Part shown: positions 1 to 9,659 of the stretch, one piece after another
How positions within the stretch are numbered: the first letter of the stretch is position 1
Layout: every line of letters begins with the position of its first letter
Assembly (NCBI RefSeq): GCF_014697125.1
Contig: NZ_JACJRG010000010.1
Coordinates: forward strand, 1-64,000
DNA length: 64,000 bases
Reading direction: 5' to 3'
Source: Anabaena minutissima FACHB-250
Lineage (GTDB): Bacteria > Cyanobacteriota > Cyanobacteriia > Cyanobacteriales > Nostocaceae
Made by a program: the position numbers and the translations under genes
The notes under the pieces: generated by a model
What the model was told of the DNA's origin: nothing
The model's database searches: none
The model's input: the letters and a program-made list of their open reading frames with translations, nothing else

Positions 1-208
1 TGCCCTTCAGGCTCTAGTGCTCTAATAAGGAAACAACCTCGCTTGTATCAGCCTTATCTTGGAAATTACCACATTTTCATTCATGGTGATGAAATTTTTT
101 CATTGGGACTGCCCTCTACCTATTGCAGAAAGTGCTGTAAATAATCTACAAAGACCTAATTTAGGCTAAGTCCGCGCACCATCCGGACTTAGACTGTGTA
201 GTATTTAA
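1..208. other. Spacer downstream of phoD
   Basis: I see no gene, tRNA or clear terminator hairpin here. It is the 3' flank of the minus-strand phoD gene and runs to the window edge, so a neighbouring gene may lie just outside. Confidence 0.5.
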
Positions 209-1810
209 CTAAGCTTCTGGTGGCAAATCTGTACTGTAAACAGTTTGCCCTACCAAGTTACGTAGTGATACTGTCATCACCTTTGTAGCAGCATTGATTT
301 TCACCGCACCAAAGAATTGCAAACCTTCGCTTGGGGGTCGATTTCCTCTTGTACCTGGAGGTAGGCTCTGGAATATCAATTGTGGCCCGAAAGTATTTTC
401 TAGTGTGTTTGGCCCAAATGTCCCAGCATTCAGAGGTCCGGCGACAAACTCCCAGAAAGGTTTGAAGTCTTGAAACTGAGCTTTATTAGGGTCGTAGTAG
501 TGGGCGGCTGCGTAATGGACATCAGCAGTTATCCACACAACATTCTTGATATTTCTCTGTTTAATAAATCGGAGTAAATCAGCTATTTCTAATTCCCTAC
601 CTAAAGGTACGCCGTTGTCTGCGTTAGCCCAAGCTTCAAAGTCCCTGCTTCCATCTCTAACTATCAGTCCCAAAGGCATATCGCTGGAAATTACTTTCCA
701 TGTAGCTTTGGATGTCAGCAATTGGCGTTTTATCCATTGGATTTGTTTGCTACCCAGCATAACGGTATCTTTGCCGGGTACTGGCTGATTATTAGGAGTG
801 TTTTGCCCTCTGTAGGTACGCTCATCTAGCATGAAAATATCTAACAAGGGGCTATAGTTGAAGGAACGATAAATTCTAGCTTGGTCTGTATTATTGGTTG
901 TATAGCCAATGGGCATATATTCTAAAAATGCTTGTCTTGCCCGTTGTGCTAACAAGTCAACATCCTTAACTACATAACGGTTGTCACTGAGAAGAAATTC
1001 CCCAGGATACCAATTATTAGTGACTTCGTGGTCGTCCCACTGTGCCAGCATGGGAACTTCTGCATTAAAACGCTTCAAATTTTCATCTAGTAAGTTGTAT
1101 TGATAGTTACCACGAAATTCTTTGAGTGTTTCTGCTACTTTAGATTTCTCTTCTGTGGTAATATTGCGCCAGATTGTGCCATTGTCTAGTGTAACTTGGG
1201 ATTGAATGATGCCATCAGCGTAAATAGTATCGCCACAATGAACGAAAAAGTCGGGTTGCATTTGGCGCATAGTTTCGTAAATTTTCATCCCACCGAATTC
1301 AGGATTTATACCCCATCCTTGACCGGCAGTATCTCCACCCCAAACGAAGCAAATATCTCGTCCAGTTATCGCGGGAGTGCGGAAAGTTCCATTGACAGGT
1401 TCACTGTAGCTGTCTTGATTTAAATCTTGGAACAGCACCCGATAAAATATTTGTTCATTGGGAGGCAAATTTCTGAGATTTAATCTGGCTGTAAAGTCGC
1501 TATCTGCTAAAGCTTGTGGCCCTAAAATACGTTGCACACTACTAAAAGATGGGCTAGTGGAATATTCTACAATCATTCTGGACGCGCGATCGCTCTTACT
1601 CCAAATCACTACATTATTATTAGTAATGTCTCCGCTAGCTATGCCATAAGGTACAGCAGGACGCATTCTATCTGAGGTGATAATTGCAGGTGCTTGGGCA
1701 AAAGCTCGTGATTTTGATAAAAGGTTTGTGGTAATGATTCCACTGGCTGTTACAGCTGAACTTAGCAAAAACCGACGACGATTTAGCTTTAATCGATGAT
1801 TAGATTCCAT
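209..1810 (-). CDS. phoD: PhoD-family alkaline phosphatase, Tat-exported
   Basis: A 533-residue secreted phosphatase of the PhoD family, which releases phosphate from phosphomonoesters and diesters using a Ca/Fe centre. The N-terminus has a twin-arginine signal (NRRRFLLSS, residues 10-18), a hydrophobic stretch and an AFAQA-type cleavage site near residue 40, so folded export is expected. A PhoD N-terminal beta domain (about 50-145) precedes the phosphatase core, where the metal-binding motifs HCGDTIYADG, WDDHEVTNNW and a late ADVHYAAAHYYDP block are intact. Length is normal for the family. It stands alone on the minus strand. A Pho-box-like direct repeat lies about 80 bp upstream, which fits phosphate-starvation control. 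Family assignment is secure; substrate range is inference. Confidence 0.93.
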   Translation of the reverse strand: MESNHRLKLNRRRFLLSSAVTASGIITTNLLSKSRAFAQAPAIITSDRMRPAVPYGIASGDITNNNVVIWSKSDRASRMIVEYSTSPSFSSVQRILGPQALADSDFTARLNLRNLPPNEQIFYRVLFQDLNQDSYSEPVNGTFRTPAITGRDICFVWGGDTAGQGWGINPEFGGMKIYETMRQMQPDFFVHCGDTIYADGIIQSQVTLDNGTIWRNITTEEKSKVAETLKEFRGNYQYNLLDENLKRFNAEVPMLAQWDDHEVTNNWYPGEFLLSDNRYVVKDVDLLAQRARQAFLEYMPIGYTTNNTDQARIYRSFNYSPLLDIFMLDERTYRGQNTPNNQPVPGKDTVMLGSKQIQWIKRQLLTSKATWKVISSDMPLGLIVRDGSRDFEAWANADNGVPLGRELEIADLLRFIKQRNIKNVVWITADVHYAAAHYYDPNKAQFQDFKPFWEFVAGPLNAGTFGPNTLENTFGPQLIFQSLPPGTRGNRPPSEGLQFFGAVKINAATKVMTVSLRNLVGQTVYSTDLPPEA

Positions 1811-1889
1811 AGCAATTAATAGAAATATCCAGCAAACGTTTTACAGGATAAGTGTTTACCATATGCTCTTACGACAACAAGTAAAGATA

Positions 1890-1907
1890 GAGTTATCCAG
1901 AGGTTAA
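1890..1907 (-). promoter_or_regulatory. Candidate Pho box upstream of phoD
   Basis: Read on the minus strand, TTAACCT is followed at an 11-bp period by ATAACTC. Tandem TTAAC-like heptamers at 11-bp spacing are the form of PhoB/SphR sites in cyanobacteria. The position, about 80 bp upstream of the phoD start, and the gene's function support it. Only two repeats are visible and the second is imperfect. Confidence 0.35.
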
Positions 1908-2040
1908 TAAAATTTTCGTAAAAACAAGTTATAAAAATTAATATTAAATAATCGGTTATTATTTTACTTCTAATTAAATTCTGCTTAAACTAATGACCTA
2001 AAAATTAGCTAAGTCTAAGTAATTAGCGACTTATACTAAT

Positions 2041-2459
2041 TATGCGTTTAATGTTGATAGTCCTACAAAGACGGGAAAAGGCTTTTTTAGCTTTGATGAC
2101 TCAACTTTTAGTAGTGGTATTTTTCCAGAAGCAATAGTTAAGTCACTTTCGTTCCAATTTGATGGAGACTCTAATCTTTACACAGAATAAGATGATATCG
2201 CCTATCCAAACTTCCCTATTGTATTGTTAACTCCATCTTCCACATGAAATATAACCCATCCGTAGAATTAAATTATTTCTTTTTTGATAAACTCAATCTC
2301 TCCGCATTCTTTTATGAAATAGTTGGGAGAGGTTTTACAATTCTTGATAGCACTTTTCAAAATACTGAAATTCGTTTTGGTCAAGTAACTTATACCAAAG
2401 TACCTGAGCCTACAACGATGGGATGCAACCATTGCATAAGACCTAAAAAACCCGAATGA
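2041..2459 (+). pseudogene. Decayed PEP-CTERM family protein
   Basis: A broken reading frame of an exported PEP-CTERM protein. The first part reads as a beta-rich segment (GKGFFSFDDSTFSSG, SLSFQFDGDSNLYTE) ending in an in-frame TAA at 2188-2190. The frame continues with DDIAYPNFP to a second stop at 2245-2247, and similarity then resumes in another frame (FFFDKLNLSAFFYEI to TYTKVPEPTTMG). The VPEPTTMG motif is the PEP-CTERM sorting signal, but the hydrophobic helix and basic tail that should follow are lost, and no signal-peptide start is seen upstream. At least two stops and one frameshift make it a pseudogene. Confidence 0.72.
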
Positions 2460-2754
2460 CTTGACAGTAATTGTTTAAAACTGACAAATAATTATTTAAC
2501 GGACAATTGGGGTTTTGGTAATTTCTACTCTGATTCAGGCTCATCAATATTTAGATGAGTTTACCCTGCTGCTCTAATTATCTTAACTTCGGCATTTGCA
2601 CCGTACTTATTACTCTGATTATTTATTTCTCGAAAATTTATTTTTGTAGCACCTAAGTCTGTTAAGAGATAAATCAGTTCTGCTTATCGTTCATCATATG
2701 CTCTTTTTTCTTGATTCATACAAGAGGTCTACTGATTATCTGTCTATCTTGATT
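2460..2754. other. AT-rich spacer
   Basis: No coding region or structured element is evident between the PEP-CTERM remnant and the 3' end of the 380-residue hypothetical gene. Parts may be more remnant DNA. Confidence 0.4.
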
Positions 2755-3897
2755 TCATGAAAATACCCCTTTCAATACTACTGGAATTTTCAACTCTTGT
2801 TGAAGAACTTGTAATGCTTTATCTCTATCACCTTTTTCAAAACCAATCTGATATTTTTTCCCATTTGATAGCACTATAAGAAGATCATCCTCTAAATAAA
2901 AAGTTGGTATTTTAAACTTAGCATCCCTTAATTGATCAACAGGAATTTCAAAGGAAATCGATGGATGCTCATAGCCAAGAAACTCAATTTTATTATGTTT
3001 GATAATAAACTCACAATTCATATAAACTCTAAACATTCCATCTCTTTTCATGGCTGTACACTTAAAAATCTCTTTTTCTAAAATTTGTTCCTCTTGTTGT
3101 CTTGATATACATGGAATAGGTTTAGGATTCACAATAATATTGACGCTTGATCCAAAAAATCCCGGTTGCTCATTAACTACTCTTTGCGTCACTATAAGTA
3201 TGTACCATTTTTGAATATTTTCAAATAAATCAGTCAACTCATCTATAAATTTTATTTCTTTATTTTGGAGATCAGTAATATCTTCAGTTAAAACTATTTT
3301 TCTATTAAATATATCTTTATCCCGATAACATACCATATCAAAATCATAACCTTTATTATCGTGTATTTCATGCCAGCAATAGCTATAGAATGAGTATATG
3401 GCTTGGTTAATACTCTTATAAAATTCATCAAGATATTTATCTGAATCATTCAAATAAGATTTCTGATCTGCAAGAGCAATTTTATAAAGAAGGTCATAAC
3501 ATATAGCTCTTCGTAAATGACAATTAAAAATTGCTTCATAAAGCTTTATATTCTTCTTTCTTTTTAAACTATCTCCATAAACTCCAGCAGCCATGTCAAA
3601 CTGAGATGCTGCAACAGTCAAATTACTTATTAAAGCATTAGGATTACCTAGGCCTTGAGCTATACTTAACTGCTTATTTGCGACTCTTTCATGTTGTACC
3701 GCAATATCGTTAGCAAGGCCAGCCATGATCTTTTCAACTTGGTCTGAAAATTCTTTTGATAAAATAGCATCTTTCAATTCTAGTACATCTGAGATAGTAT
3801 CAAATTTGATTTTTCCTGCTTTGTTTAAATCATACGCGTTTTTAATTAATTTGATAGGTTTTGCAGCTTTTTTAGCGATAGTTAATAGCTCTAGCAT
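2755..3897 (-). CDS. Hypothetical protein, helical with possible PH/GRAM-like C-terminus
   Basis: I do not recognise this 380-residue protein. It begins with a basic amphipathic stretch (MLELLTIAKKAAKPIKLIKNAYDLNKAGKIKF) without a signal peptide. Residues 40-260 are mostly helical. The last 100 residues (after about 285) alternate strands ending in a helix (YQIGFEKGDRDKALQVLQQEL), a pattern that resembles a PH/GRAM fold; that is inference. It is AT-rich and has no close operon partners: a 561-bp spacer follows the neighbouring transporter gene and a pseudogene lies downstream. The full-length open frame and consistent amino-acid composition support a real gene. It may be accessory. Confidence 0.7.
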   Translation of the reverse strand: MLELLTIAKKAAKPIKLIKNAYDLNKAGKIKFDTISDVLELKDAILSKEFSDQVEKIMAGLANDIAVQHERVANKQLSIAQGLGNPNALISNLTVAASQFDMAAGVYGDSLKRKKNIKLYEAIFNCHLRRAICYDLLYKIALADQKSYLNDSDKYLDEFYKSINQAIYSFYSYCWHEIHDNKGYDFDMVCYRDKDIFNRKIVLTEDITDLQNKEIKFIDELTDLFENIQKWYILIVTQRVVNEQPGFFGSSVNIIVNPKPIPCISRQQEEQILEKEIFKCTAMKRDGMFRVYMNCEFIIKHNKIEFLGYEHPSISFEIPVDQLRDAKFKIPTFYLEDDLLIVLSNGKKYQIGFEKGDRDKALQVLQQELKIPVVLKGVFS

Positions 3898-4458
3898 AGA
3901 TAACCTTTTTGCGTTTTCAAATACTTATACAATCTTTTATATATAAAAAGTTGTAGTTTGGTTTATTATGTCTGCCCGAAAAAAAATCTAGGCTGGAATT
4001 ACATGATTTTCATGTACTAAGAATCATTCTTGCATAACAGATTATCAAAATCTACCAATATAAAGTTAAAAATGTAAAATTTACTCCTTTAGATAGATAA
4101 TAAGATTGATAGTTTTAATTATTCAAACTATATATATCAGTGCAAATCATTGGAACTTATGCAGTTTTTAGTAAATCTGCAATAAAACTTTAAAAATCAA
4201 GTAAAACTAACGATTTTTCCGCTTACTGTAAGGCACATTCAGCAAATAAATCGAATTGTGATAGCAGCGTCGCCCTTATTTAATAATTAACTCTCCTTTT
4301 CTTGTCTAATTAACGGGAGTTCGACGAATTCAAAAAACCCTCTCCGAACCTCTCCCCTACCAGGCTACGGTGTATACACAAGTCTGAAATAGTTGACTCC
4401 AATGTTTACACCGTAGCTTCTACCAGGAAAAGGGTTGAGCGAATTTACTTCCTATTAC
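3898..4458. other. Long AT-rich spacer
   Basis: No gene is seen. It holds a short inverted-repeat element (4365-4416) and AT-rich DNA likely to contain the promoter of the 380-residue hypothetical gene. It separates that gene from the 3' end of the AI-2E transporter gene. Confidence 0.4.
4365..4416. repeat. Small inverted-repeat element
   Basis: CTACGGTGTA (4365-4374) is matched by TACACCGTAG (4407-4416), giving a 10-bp stem over a 32-base loop. TACCAGG occurs on both sides, which could be a duplicated target. It may be a miniature element or act as a terminator for the transporter gene. Confidence 0.5.
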
Positions 4459-5559
4459 TTAGCTATGGGTAACTACTACTTCACCTTCAACCTTTGCTGA
4501 GTCTGATTCTGTATTCTCTCTCTGATTGAATTCCCCAGACCGCCAAGTATCGGTTATATCTTTAATAAAACTGGCAGTAGGAATAGCAACTAATAAACCT
4601 AGAACGCCGCCTAATTTAGCTCCCAATAACAAAGAAACTACCACCCAAACAGGATTTAAACCGGTCAAATTACCAAGAATGCGCGGTGCAACAAAATTAG
4701 AGTTGATTTGGTCGATGGCGACAGCTACCCCTAAAACTTCCACTCCCTGCCAAAAGTTTTCTAAAGCGACTAATAAACTAACAATAGCAATTCCGATACC
4801 TGTACCAAAGGGAAACAGAGAGAACAATCCAATACCAATCCCAAAAAGTAGTGCTAGAGGAACTCGCAACGCTACAAATGCTAATGTCACCACTACGGCC
4901 AGTACAGCACCTAATGTCGCTTGACCGATAAAGTAATTATGGAAATCTTCTCGTAGTATTTGCCGGACTTTCGAGCCGATGTGAGAGGGAAACCACTGAT
5001 AAATGCCATCCCACAAGCGATCGCCATTTAGTACCATATAAATAGTTAGCACTACCGCCAGCAGCACATTGACTACAACCCCAATAGTATCGAAAGCCAA
5101 GCCTAATATCTTACCAGTTGCAGACTGCAATTGGTTAGAAAATCGCTCTAAAATCTGTGTGGCTAAACCGCTCAAATTTACGGGTAAAGTTTGCGTTGCT
5201 ATCCAATTTTGCAAAACGTCAAGCTGCTGAACGCCAGAATCAATCCAATGAGGCAAAATATTAACTAGTTCGTTCAGCTGTCCGATGATTAGTGGTACTA
5301 AGGTCAGACCTAAGCCTACTAAAATCACCACAGCTAACAATAATACGCTAACAATCGCCAAGTTGCGTTTCACTCCACGGCTTTGAAAAAATTGGATGGG
5401 ATAATCTAAAACAAAAGCCAGGAGGGTGGCAGATGCTAAAACGCTCACCAAGGGTTGAAAATACTGTACAACCTGAATTAATAGCCAACCGTTGAGAATA
5501 GCAACAGGAAACGCCAGTCCCACAGTTAACCATCGAGGCAATTTGTTTATTGATTGCAT
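4459..5559 (-). CDS. AI-2E family (PerM/UPF0118) transporter
   Basis: A 366-residue polytopic inner-membrane protein of the AI-2E exporter/PerM family. It has paired N-terminal membrane helices (about 12-75), a loop domain with amphipathic helices (about 85-150, LPHWIDSGVQQL), then helices near 155-180 and 210-330. The family-typical segments RVPLALLFGIGIGLFSLFPF and RILGNLTGLNPVWVVVSLLLG are present, and length matches the family. The C-terminus is a short acidic tail. Some members move ions or signals across the membrane; the substrate here cannot be read from sequence. It is a single gene followed by repeat DNA. Confidence 0.85.
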   Translation of the reverse strand: MQSINKLPRWLTVGLAFPVAILNGWLLIQVVQYFQPLVSVLASATLLAFVLDYPIQFFQSRGVKRNLAIVSVLLLAVVILVGLGLTLVPLIIGQLNELVNILPHWIDSGVQQLDVLQNWIATQTLPVNLSGLATQILERFSNQLQSATGKILGLAFDTIGVVVNVLLAVVLTIYMVLNGDRLWDGIYQWFPSHIGSKVRQILREDFHNYFIGQATLGAVLAVVVTLAFVALRVPLALLFGIGIGLFSLFPFGTGIGIAIVSLLVALENFWQGVEVLGVAVAIDQINSNFVAPRILGNLTGLNPVWVVVSLLLGAKLGGVLGLLVAIPTASFIKDITDTWRSGEFNQRENTESDSAKVEGEVVVTHS

Positions 5560-5610
5560 TTAGTGGTGACTCCACACGCGCTATAAGTTAATTGTGTCTG
5601 GTATGGGGGG

Positions 5611-5673
5611 ATAGGTGACAGGGGATAGGGGATATAGGTGACAGGTGACAGGTGACAGGTGACAGGTGACAGG
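5611..5673. repeat. Heptanucleotide tandem repeat (GGTGACA type)
   Basis: Successive GGTGACA units, with GGGGATA variants, fill the spacer between the NUDIX gene and the transporter gene. This is the short tandemly repeated repetitive sequence type known from heterocystous cyanobacteria. The same unit recurs near 9600, 15403 and 58560. Confidence 0.85.
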
Positions 5674-5688
5674 GAGAAGAATTAATGA

Positions 5689-6114
5689 CTATTGACTAAT
5701 GAAGTCTAATAAGATTTGCTGGGCTACAGAACCTAAAGGTCTTGCTTCTCTAAGGTTTTTTGAATAAAATTTACCTTGACTAATATCTGCTGGTGTTAAT
5801 AACGCCATATCGCAACCTTCATTTAACACCAATTGATGGAATTCTACCAGTAGGGGTGCATGGAAGACATGACGTACAACTTTTTCATCGGGATAACAGC
5901 CAAATTGAACAAAAGGTGGCAGAGTGTAGCCGATTTCTTCTAGAATTTCTCGCTGTACTGCTACATCTGGTGTTTCGCCGGGTTCGATGTGACCACCAAA
6001 CAACGCCCAGTGACCAGGGTAGGGAATATTGGGGATATTGTCCCGCAGTTGCATTAAAAATTTATTATCTTGGTAAAGAATGGCGATCGCTACATGAATT
6101 TTTTGGTCATTCAT
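5689..6114 (-). CDS. NUDIX hydrolase
   Basis: A 141-residue single-domain NUDIX hydrolase that would cleave a nucleoside diphosphate linked to another moiety. The full Nudix box is present from GHIEPGET to REILEEIGY (about residues 41-63), with the RE and EE metal ligands intact. Residues before it (MNDQKIHVAIAILYQDNKFLMQLRD) form the usual first strands. No second domain or targeting signal is present. It is 34 bp downstream of the small lipoprotein gene on the same strand, so the two may be co-transcribed. Substrate is unknown. Confidence 0.88.
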   Translation of the reverse strand: MNDQKIHVAIAILYQDNKFLMQLRDNIPNIPYPGHWALFGGHIEPGETPDVAVQREILEEIGYTLPPFVQFGCYPDEKVVRHVFHAPLLVEFHQLVLNEGCDMALLTPADISQGKFYSKNLREARPLGSVAQQILLDFISQ

Positions 6115-6148
6115 ACTATTTTATTACTGGAATCTATGTTAAGTATTA

Positions 6149-6520
6149 TTACTTTTCTTCTAAATAAACCTCCCCAAAATCTTTTTCAGCGATGGGAATA
6201 CTTTGGTATAGTAATTTACCTTGCATGACTACTGTCTCCCCCTGTTGGAAATTGCTTTCATTAGTAACAATCCAAATTTGGTCAGTGGCATCATTAATTA
6301 AATATGCCCAACGCTTTAATAAGGGAACTTTTCTTTCTACCTTCCCTTGGACATAAACAGTACCTTGTTTGTCTGGTGTGGCTTTAATTTTCTGAATCGC
6401 CGTCACATTGCTACCAAAGCTAATTTTATTGCCTTTCAAGCCAGACACATTCAAAGGCGCACAGCTACAAAGTCCCACCACTAAGACTAAGGTAATACCA
6501 ATTCGTACTTTGTAATTCAT
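6149..6520 (-). CDS. Small lipoprotein with OB-like domain
   Basis: A 123-residue protein with a lipoprotein signal: basic start, hydrophobic core ITLVLVVGL and a lipobox ending CSC at about residues 18-20, so it is probably anchored in a membrane by a lipidated cysteine. The mature part is a run of short strands (GTVYVQGKVERKVP, WAYLINDATDQIWIV, ETVVMQGKLLYQ) resembling an OB fold; that is inference. Function is unknown. It lies just upstream of the NUDIX gene on the same strand. Confidence 0.72.
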   Translation of the reverse strand: MNYKVRIGITLVLVVGLCSCAPLNVSGLKGNKISFGSNVTAIQKIKATPDKQGTVYVQGKVERKVPLLKRWAYLINDATDQIWIVTNESNFQQGETVVMQGKLLYQSIPIAEKDFGEVYLEEK

Positions 6521-6884
6521 AATTTGTAATTTAAAAAATAGATTAGAGTCATTCAGGACTTACGCAAAAACTCTCTCAAACCCTTATTTCTCTGTGTTCT
6601 CTGCGTCTCTGTGGTATGCGCTACGCGCACGCTACGCGTTAGCGGAGCTTTCGCTTTAGCGATACGTTATTCCGTAATTTGTGCGTAAGTCCTATCATTA
6701 ATTCTTTTCTCTGTCCCCTGTCACCTGTTACCTGTCCCCAATCCCCAGTCCCCAATATGAGAAAATAGACAATTGGACGGCAACGCCATAATAATCTACA
6801 AGTAAGGTTATTTGTAACTATTGACTCAATAACTAATGACTATTGACTATTAGAACTTGTCTATACTGAAATTGAGGAATTCTT
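6521..6884. other. Divergent spacer with inverted-repeat element
   Basis: Between the lipoprotein gene and folD lie a terminal-inverted-repeat element (6555-6693), a CCCCAGT/CTGTCAC-type tandem repeat (about 6712-6757) and TGACTATTGAC repeats (about 6820-6850). The folD promoter must be in or near its right end. Confidence 0.55.
6555..6693. repeat. MITE-like element with AGGACTTACGCA ends
   Basis: AGGACTTACGCA (6555-6566) and its exact complement TGCGTAAGTCCT (6682-6693) bound a 139-bp non-coding unit. The interior contains a GC-rich imperfect palindrome around 6618-6665 (CGCTACGCG repeats). Perfect 12-bp ends and no ORF fit a non-autonomous element mobilised by an IS elsewhere. Confidence 0.75.
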
Positions 6885-7784
6885 ATGGAAACAAAAACTG
6901 CCACAATCTTGGATGGTAAAGCTTTAGCTGAAAAAATTCAGCAGGAACTGGCTTCCCAAATCAAGGAATTACAACCCAAAATTGGCCGTCCTCCTGGGTT
7001 AGCGGTGTTAATGGTTGGTGATAACCCGGCTTCTGCTGCTTATGTGCGTAACAAAGAAAAATCTTGCTCTAAGGTGGGTATTACTTCTTTTGGGAAACAC
7101 TTTCCTAAAGAAACCACTCAAGAGGAATTAGAAGATGCGATCGCGACACTCAACGAAGATGAACAAGTAGATGGTATTCTTGTACAGCTACCTCTACCAA
7201 AACATTTAGATTCTGTCAAGTTACTGCATCAAATTACCCCAGATAAAGATGCTGATGGACTGCATCCAGTCAATTTAGGGCGACTGGTAAGAGAGGAAGC
7301 AGGCTTACGCAGTTGCACGCCGGCAGGAGTGATGCGCCTATTAGCAGAGTATGACATTCCTTTGGCGGGAAAACAGGCGGTAGTGCTAGGACGCAGTATT
7401 TTAGTTGGCAAACCGATGGCCTTGATGCTACTAGAAGCAGATGCTACTGTTACTGTTGCCCATTCGCGATCGCAAGACATCACCAGTATCATTAGAAACG
7501 CTGATATTCTCGTTGTCGCCGCAGGTATCCCCGGATTAATTACTGCTGACATGGTGAAACCAGGCTCTGTTGTGGTAGATGTGGGAATAAATCGCGTCAC
7601 TGATCATAGTGGCAAAAGTCGCTTAGTTGGCGATGTTGAATTTGCACCAACGGCTAATGTCGCGGCATATATCACCCCAGTTCCTGGCGGTGTCGGACCA
7701 ATGACGGTGGCTCTGTTGCTAGAAAATACATTTGCCAGCTATTTAAAAGCAGCAAAGGAGAAGGGAGTTTTAATTGATAAATGA
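6885..7784 (+). CDS. folD: Methylenetetrahydrofolate dehydrogenase/cyclohydrolase FolD
   Basis: A 299-residue bifunctional cytoplasmic enzyme interconverting 5,10-methylene-THF and 10-formyl-THF with NADP, supplying one-carbon units for purines and formyl-Met. The substrate signature [13 protein letters not shown] carries the Tyr and Lys of the active site (about residues 48-60). [20 protein letters not shown] and the C-terminal [11 protein letters not shown] are all intact, as is the Rossmann turn [13 protein letters not shown]. Length is standard. It is 148 bp upstream of the GGPP synthase gene on the same strand. Confidence 0.97.
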   Translation: METKTATILDGKALAEKIQQELASQIKELQPKIGRPPGLAVLMVGDNPASAAYVRNKEKSCSKVGITSFGKHFPKETTQEELEDAIATLNEDEQVDGILVQLPLPKHLDSVKLLHQITPDKDADGLHPVNLGRLVREEAGLRSCTPAGVMRLLAEYDIPLAGKQAVVLGRSILVGKPMALMLLEADATVTVAHSRSQDITSIIRNADILVVAAGIPGLITADMVKPGSVVVDVGINRVTDHSGKSRLVGDVEFAPTANVAAYITPVPGGVGPMTVALLLENTFASYLKAAKEKGVLIDK

Positions 7785-7932
7785 AAAATTATGAAATGTA
7801 ACATGACTCATCATTTATCATCCATCTTCCATGATTAATGAAGTATTAGTTAATCTTTTGACTCCAGAGCATCTTAAAATTGTGACGTGTATGACAAATA
7901 GCCACAAGCCAAAAATTTAAGGAATTCTAAGG

Positions 7933-8862
7933 ATGGTAGCAGCTGATAACCTTCAGAAGATGCCAGAAAAAGCCTCATTTAACCTAACAGCTTATCTTCA
8001 AGAGCGAAAAAAACTTTGTGAAGCTGCACTGGATGAGTCTCTTCCTGTCATTTATCCAGAAAAAATTTATGAATCAATGCGCTACTCTCTATTAGCTGGA
8101 GGTAAGCGTCTGCGTCCCATTCTCTGCCTAGCTACCTGTGAAATGATGGGCGGCACAATCGAAATGGCCATGCCTACGGCTTGTGCAGTAGAAATGATCC
8201 ACACCATGTCATTGATTCATGATGACCTGCCAGCAATGGATAATGATGATTACCGTCGTGGTCGGCTGACAAATCACAAAGTCTATGGTGATGACATTGC
8301 AATTTTAGCCGGCGATGGCTTATTGGCTTACGCCTTTGAATTGGTTGCTATTAGTACACCTGAAAGTGTAGCTAGGGAGAGGGTATTGCAGGTAATTGCC
8401 CGACTGGGAAGAGCATTAGGTGCTGCGGGGTTAGTTGGTGGTCAGGTGGTTGATTTAGATTCAGAGGGTAAGTCAGATATTCCCCTAGAAACCCTCAACT
8501 TCATCCATAACCATAAAACAGCTGCCCTTCTAGAAGCCTCTGTTGTCTGCGGCGGAATTGTCGCAGGCGCATCATGTGAAGATGTACAAAGACTCACGCG
8601 TTATTCCCAAAACATCGGACTAGCATTTCAAATCATTGATGATATTCTCGATATAACCTGTACCCAAGAGCAATTAGGCAAAACCGCAGGTAAAGACCTC
8701 GTAGCGCAAAAAGTTACCTATCCTAGTCTGTGGGGTATTGAAAAATCCCGTGCCAAAGCCCAAGAACTAATTGAGTCTGCCTGTGCAGAACTAAACCCAT
8801 TTGGGGAATTAGCACAGCCACTCAAAGCACTCGCTCAATTTATCACCAGTCGCAATCATTAG
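7933..8862 (+). CDS. crtE: Geranylgeranyl diphosphate synthase
   Basis: A 309-residue trans-prenyl diphosphate synthase that condenses IPP with allylic diphosphates to give C20 GGPP for carotenoids, chlorophyll phytyl chain and quinones. Both aspartate-rich Mg sites are present: [17 protein letters not shown] (about 95-112) and [11 protein letters not shown] (about 233-243), with the IPP-binding GGKRLRP block near residue 56. Small residues ahead of the first Asp motif fit a C15/C20 product, but product length is inference. The start ATG follows AAGG closely. The folD-crtE-DUF212 order on one strand suggests a loose housekeeping cluster. Confidence 0.93.
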   Translation: MVAADNLQKMPEKASFNLTAYLQERKKLCEAALDESLPVIYPEKIYESMRYSLLAGGKRLRPILCLATCEMMGGTIEMAMPTACAVEMIHTMSLIHDDLPAMDNDDYRRGRLTNHKVYGDDIAILAGDGLLAYAFELVAISTPESVARERVLQVIARLGRALGAAGLVGGQVVDLDSEGKSDIPLETLNFIHNHKTAALLEASVVCGGIVAGASCEDVQRLTRYSQNIGLAFQIIDDILDITCTQEQLGKTAGKDLVAQKVTYPSLWGIEKSRAKAQELIESACAELNPFGELAQPLKALAQFITSRNH

Positions 8863-9133
8863 ATTAACATCTGGGGAAATTCCAAATTAAATACAAAAAC
8901 TCATTGCAATCAATCACAATGGGCTGTAAATTTTGGATTTTGTAGCTTGCTTTCCTGAGTTAGCGTAAGCCTGCCTACCCGTAGGGTATTTTTAATTGGA
9001 GTGTGGTGACGCTGAATTTTGGGTTGCATCTCAACGTTCTCATGAGTAATGAGTAACTGCATTTTGGGTTGCATCTCAACGTACTCTGTAAAAAACGACT
9101 ACTGCTAATACTGACTAACCGAACCAAAAGACC
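8863..9133. repeat. Spacer with a duplicated 22-bp sequence
   Basis: ATTTTGGGTTGCATCTCAAC plus GT occurs at 9016-9037 and again, identically, at 9061-9082, a 45-bp period. A short hairpin-like segment (CCTACCCGTAGGG, around 8975) precedes it. No ORF is seen. It is probably decayed repeat DNA between crtE and the DUF212 gene. Confidence 0.55.
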
Positions 9134-9598
9134 ATGCAGGACATAGGCGACATTTTCGACAACCGGGTGCTGCTGGTTGCGCTGGCAGCTTGTTTTTTAG
9201 CTCAAGCATTAAAGCTGGTGATTGAGCTAGTTCAACACCGCAAACTGAATGTCCGTGTTTTAGTAACCACTGGAGGTATGCCCAGTGCGCATTCAGCCTT
9301 GGTGACATCTCTGGCCACTGGTGTTGGACAAACCCTGGGTTGGGCATCGCCTGACTTTGCCTTGGCTACAATTTTTGCCATTATCGTCATGTATGATGCA
9401 GCCGGAGTGCGCCAAGCTGCCGGTAAGCAAGCCCGCATCCTCAATCAAATGATTGATGAATTATTTCATGAAAAACCAGACTTTAACCAAGACCGCCTCA
9501 AGGAATTGTTAGGACATACACCTGTACAAGTCATAGCAGGTTCGGCTTTAGGGATAACAATTTCTCTGTTAGCTGGATCTTTCTTTATTGGTCAATAG
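9134..9598 (+). CDS. DUF212 / divergent PAP2 family membrane protein
   Basis: A 154-residue membrane protein of the DUF212 family, described as related to acid phosphatases and vanadium haloperoxidases. The core MPSAHSALVTSLATGVG (about residues 47-63) is the family's phosphatase-like motif, and YDAAGVRQAAGKQA is the second conserved block. Hydrophobic segments lie at about 10-30, 70-90 and 133-152. Length is typical. The biochemical role is not settled; a lipid or isoprenoid phosphatase role would fit its place after crtE but is only inference. Confidence 0.85.
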   Translation: MQDIGDIFDNRVLLVALAACFLAQALKLVIELVQHRKLNVRVLVTTGGMPSAHSALVTSLATGVGQTLGWASPDFALATIFAIIVMYDAAGVRQAAGKQARILNQMIDELFHEKPDFNQDRLKELLGHTPVQVIAGSALGITISLLAGSFFIGQ

Positions 9599-9603
9599 GT
9601 AGG

Positions 9604-9659
9604 TGATAGGTGACAGGTAGGAGTCTCCTAGAGGTTTGAGATGACTAATGACTATTGAC
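9604..9659. repeat. Mixed tandem repeats between convergent genes
   Basis: GGTGATAGGTGACAGG units followed by TGACTAATGACTATTGAC units fill the gap between the DUF212 gene and the convergent SPOR-like gene. No terminator hairpin is evident beside them. Confidence 0.7.
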
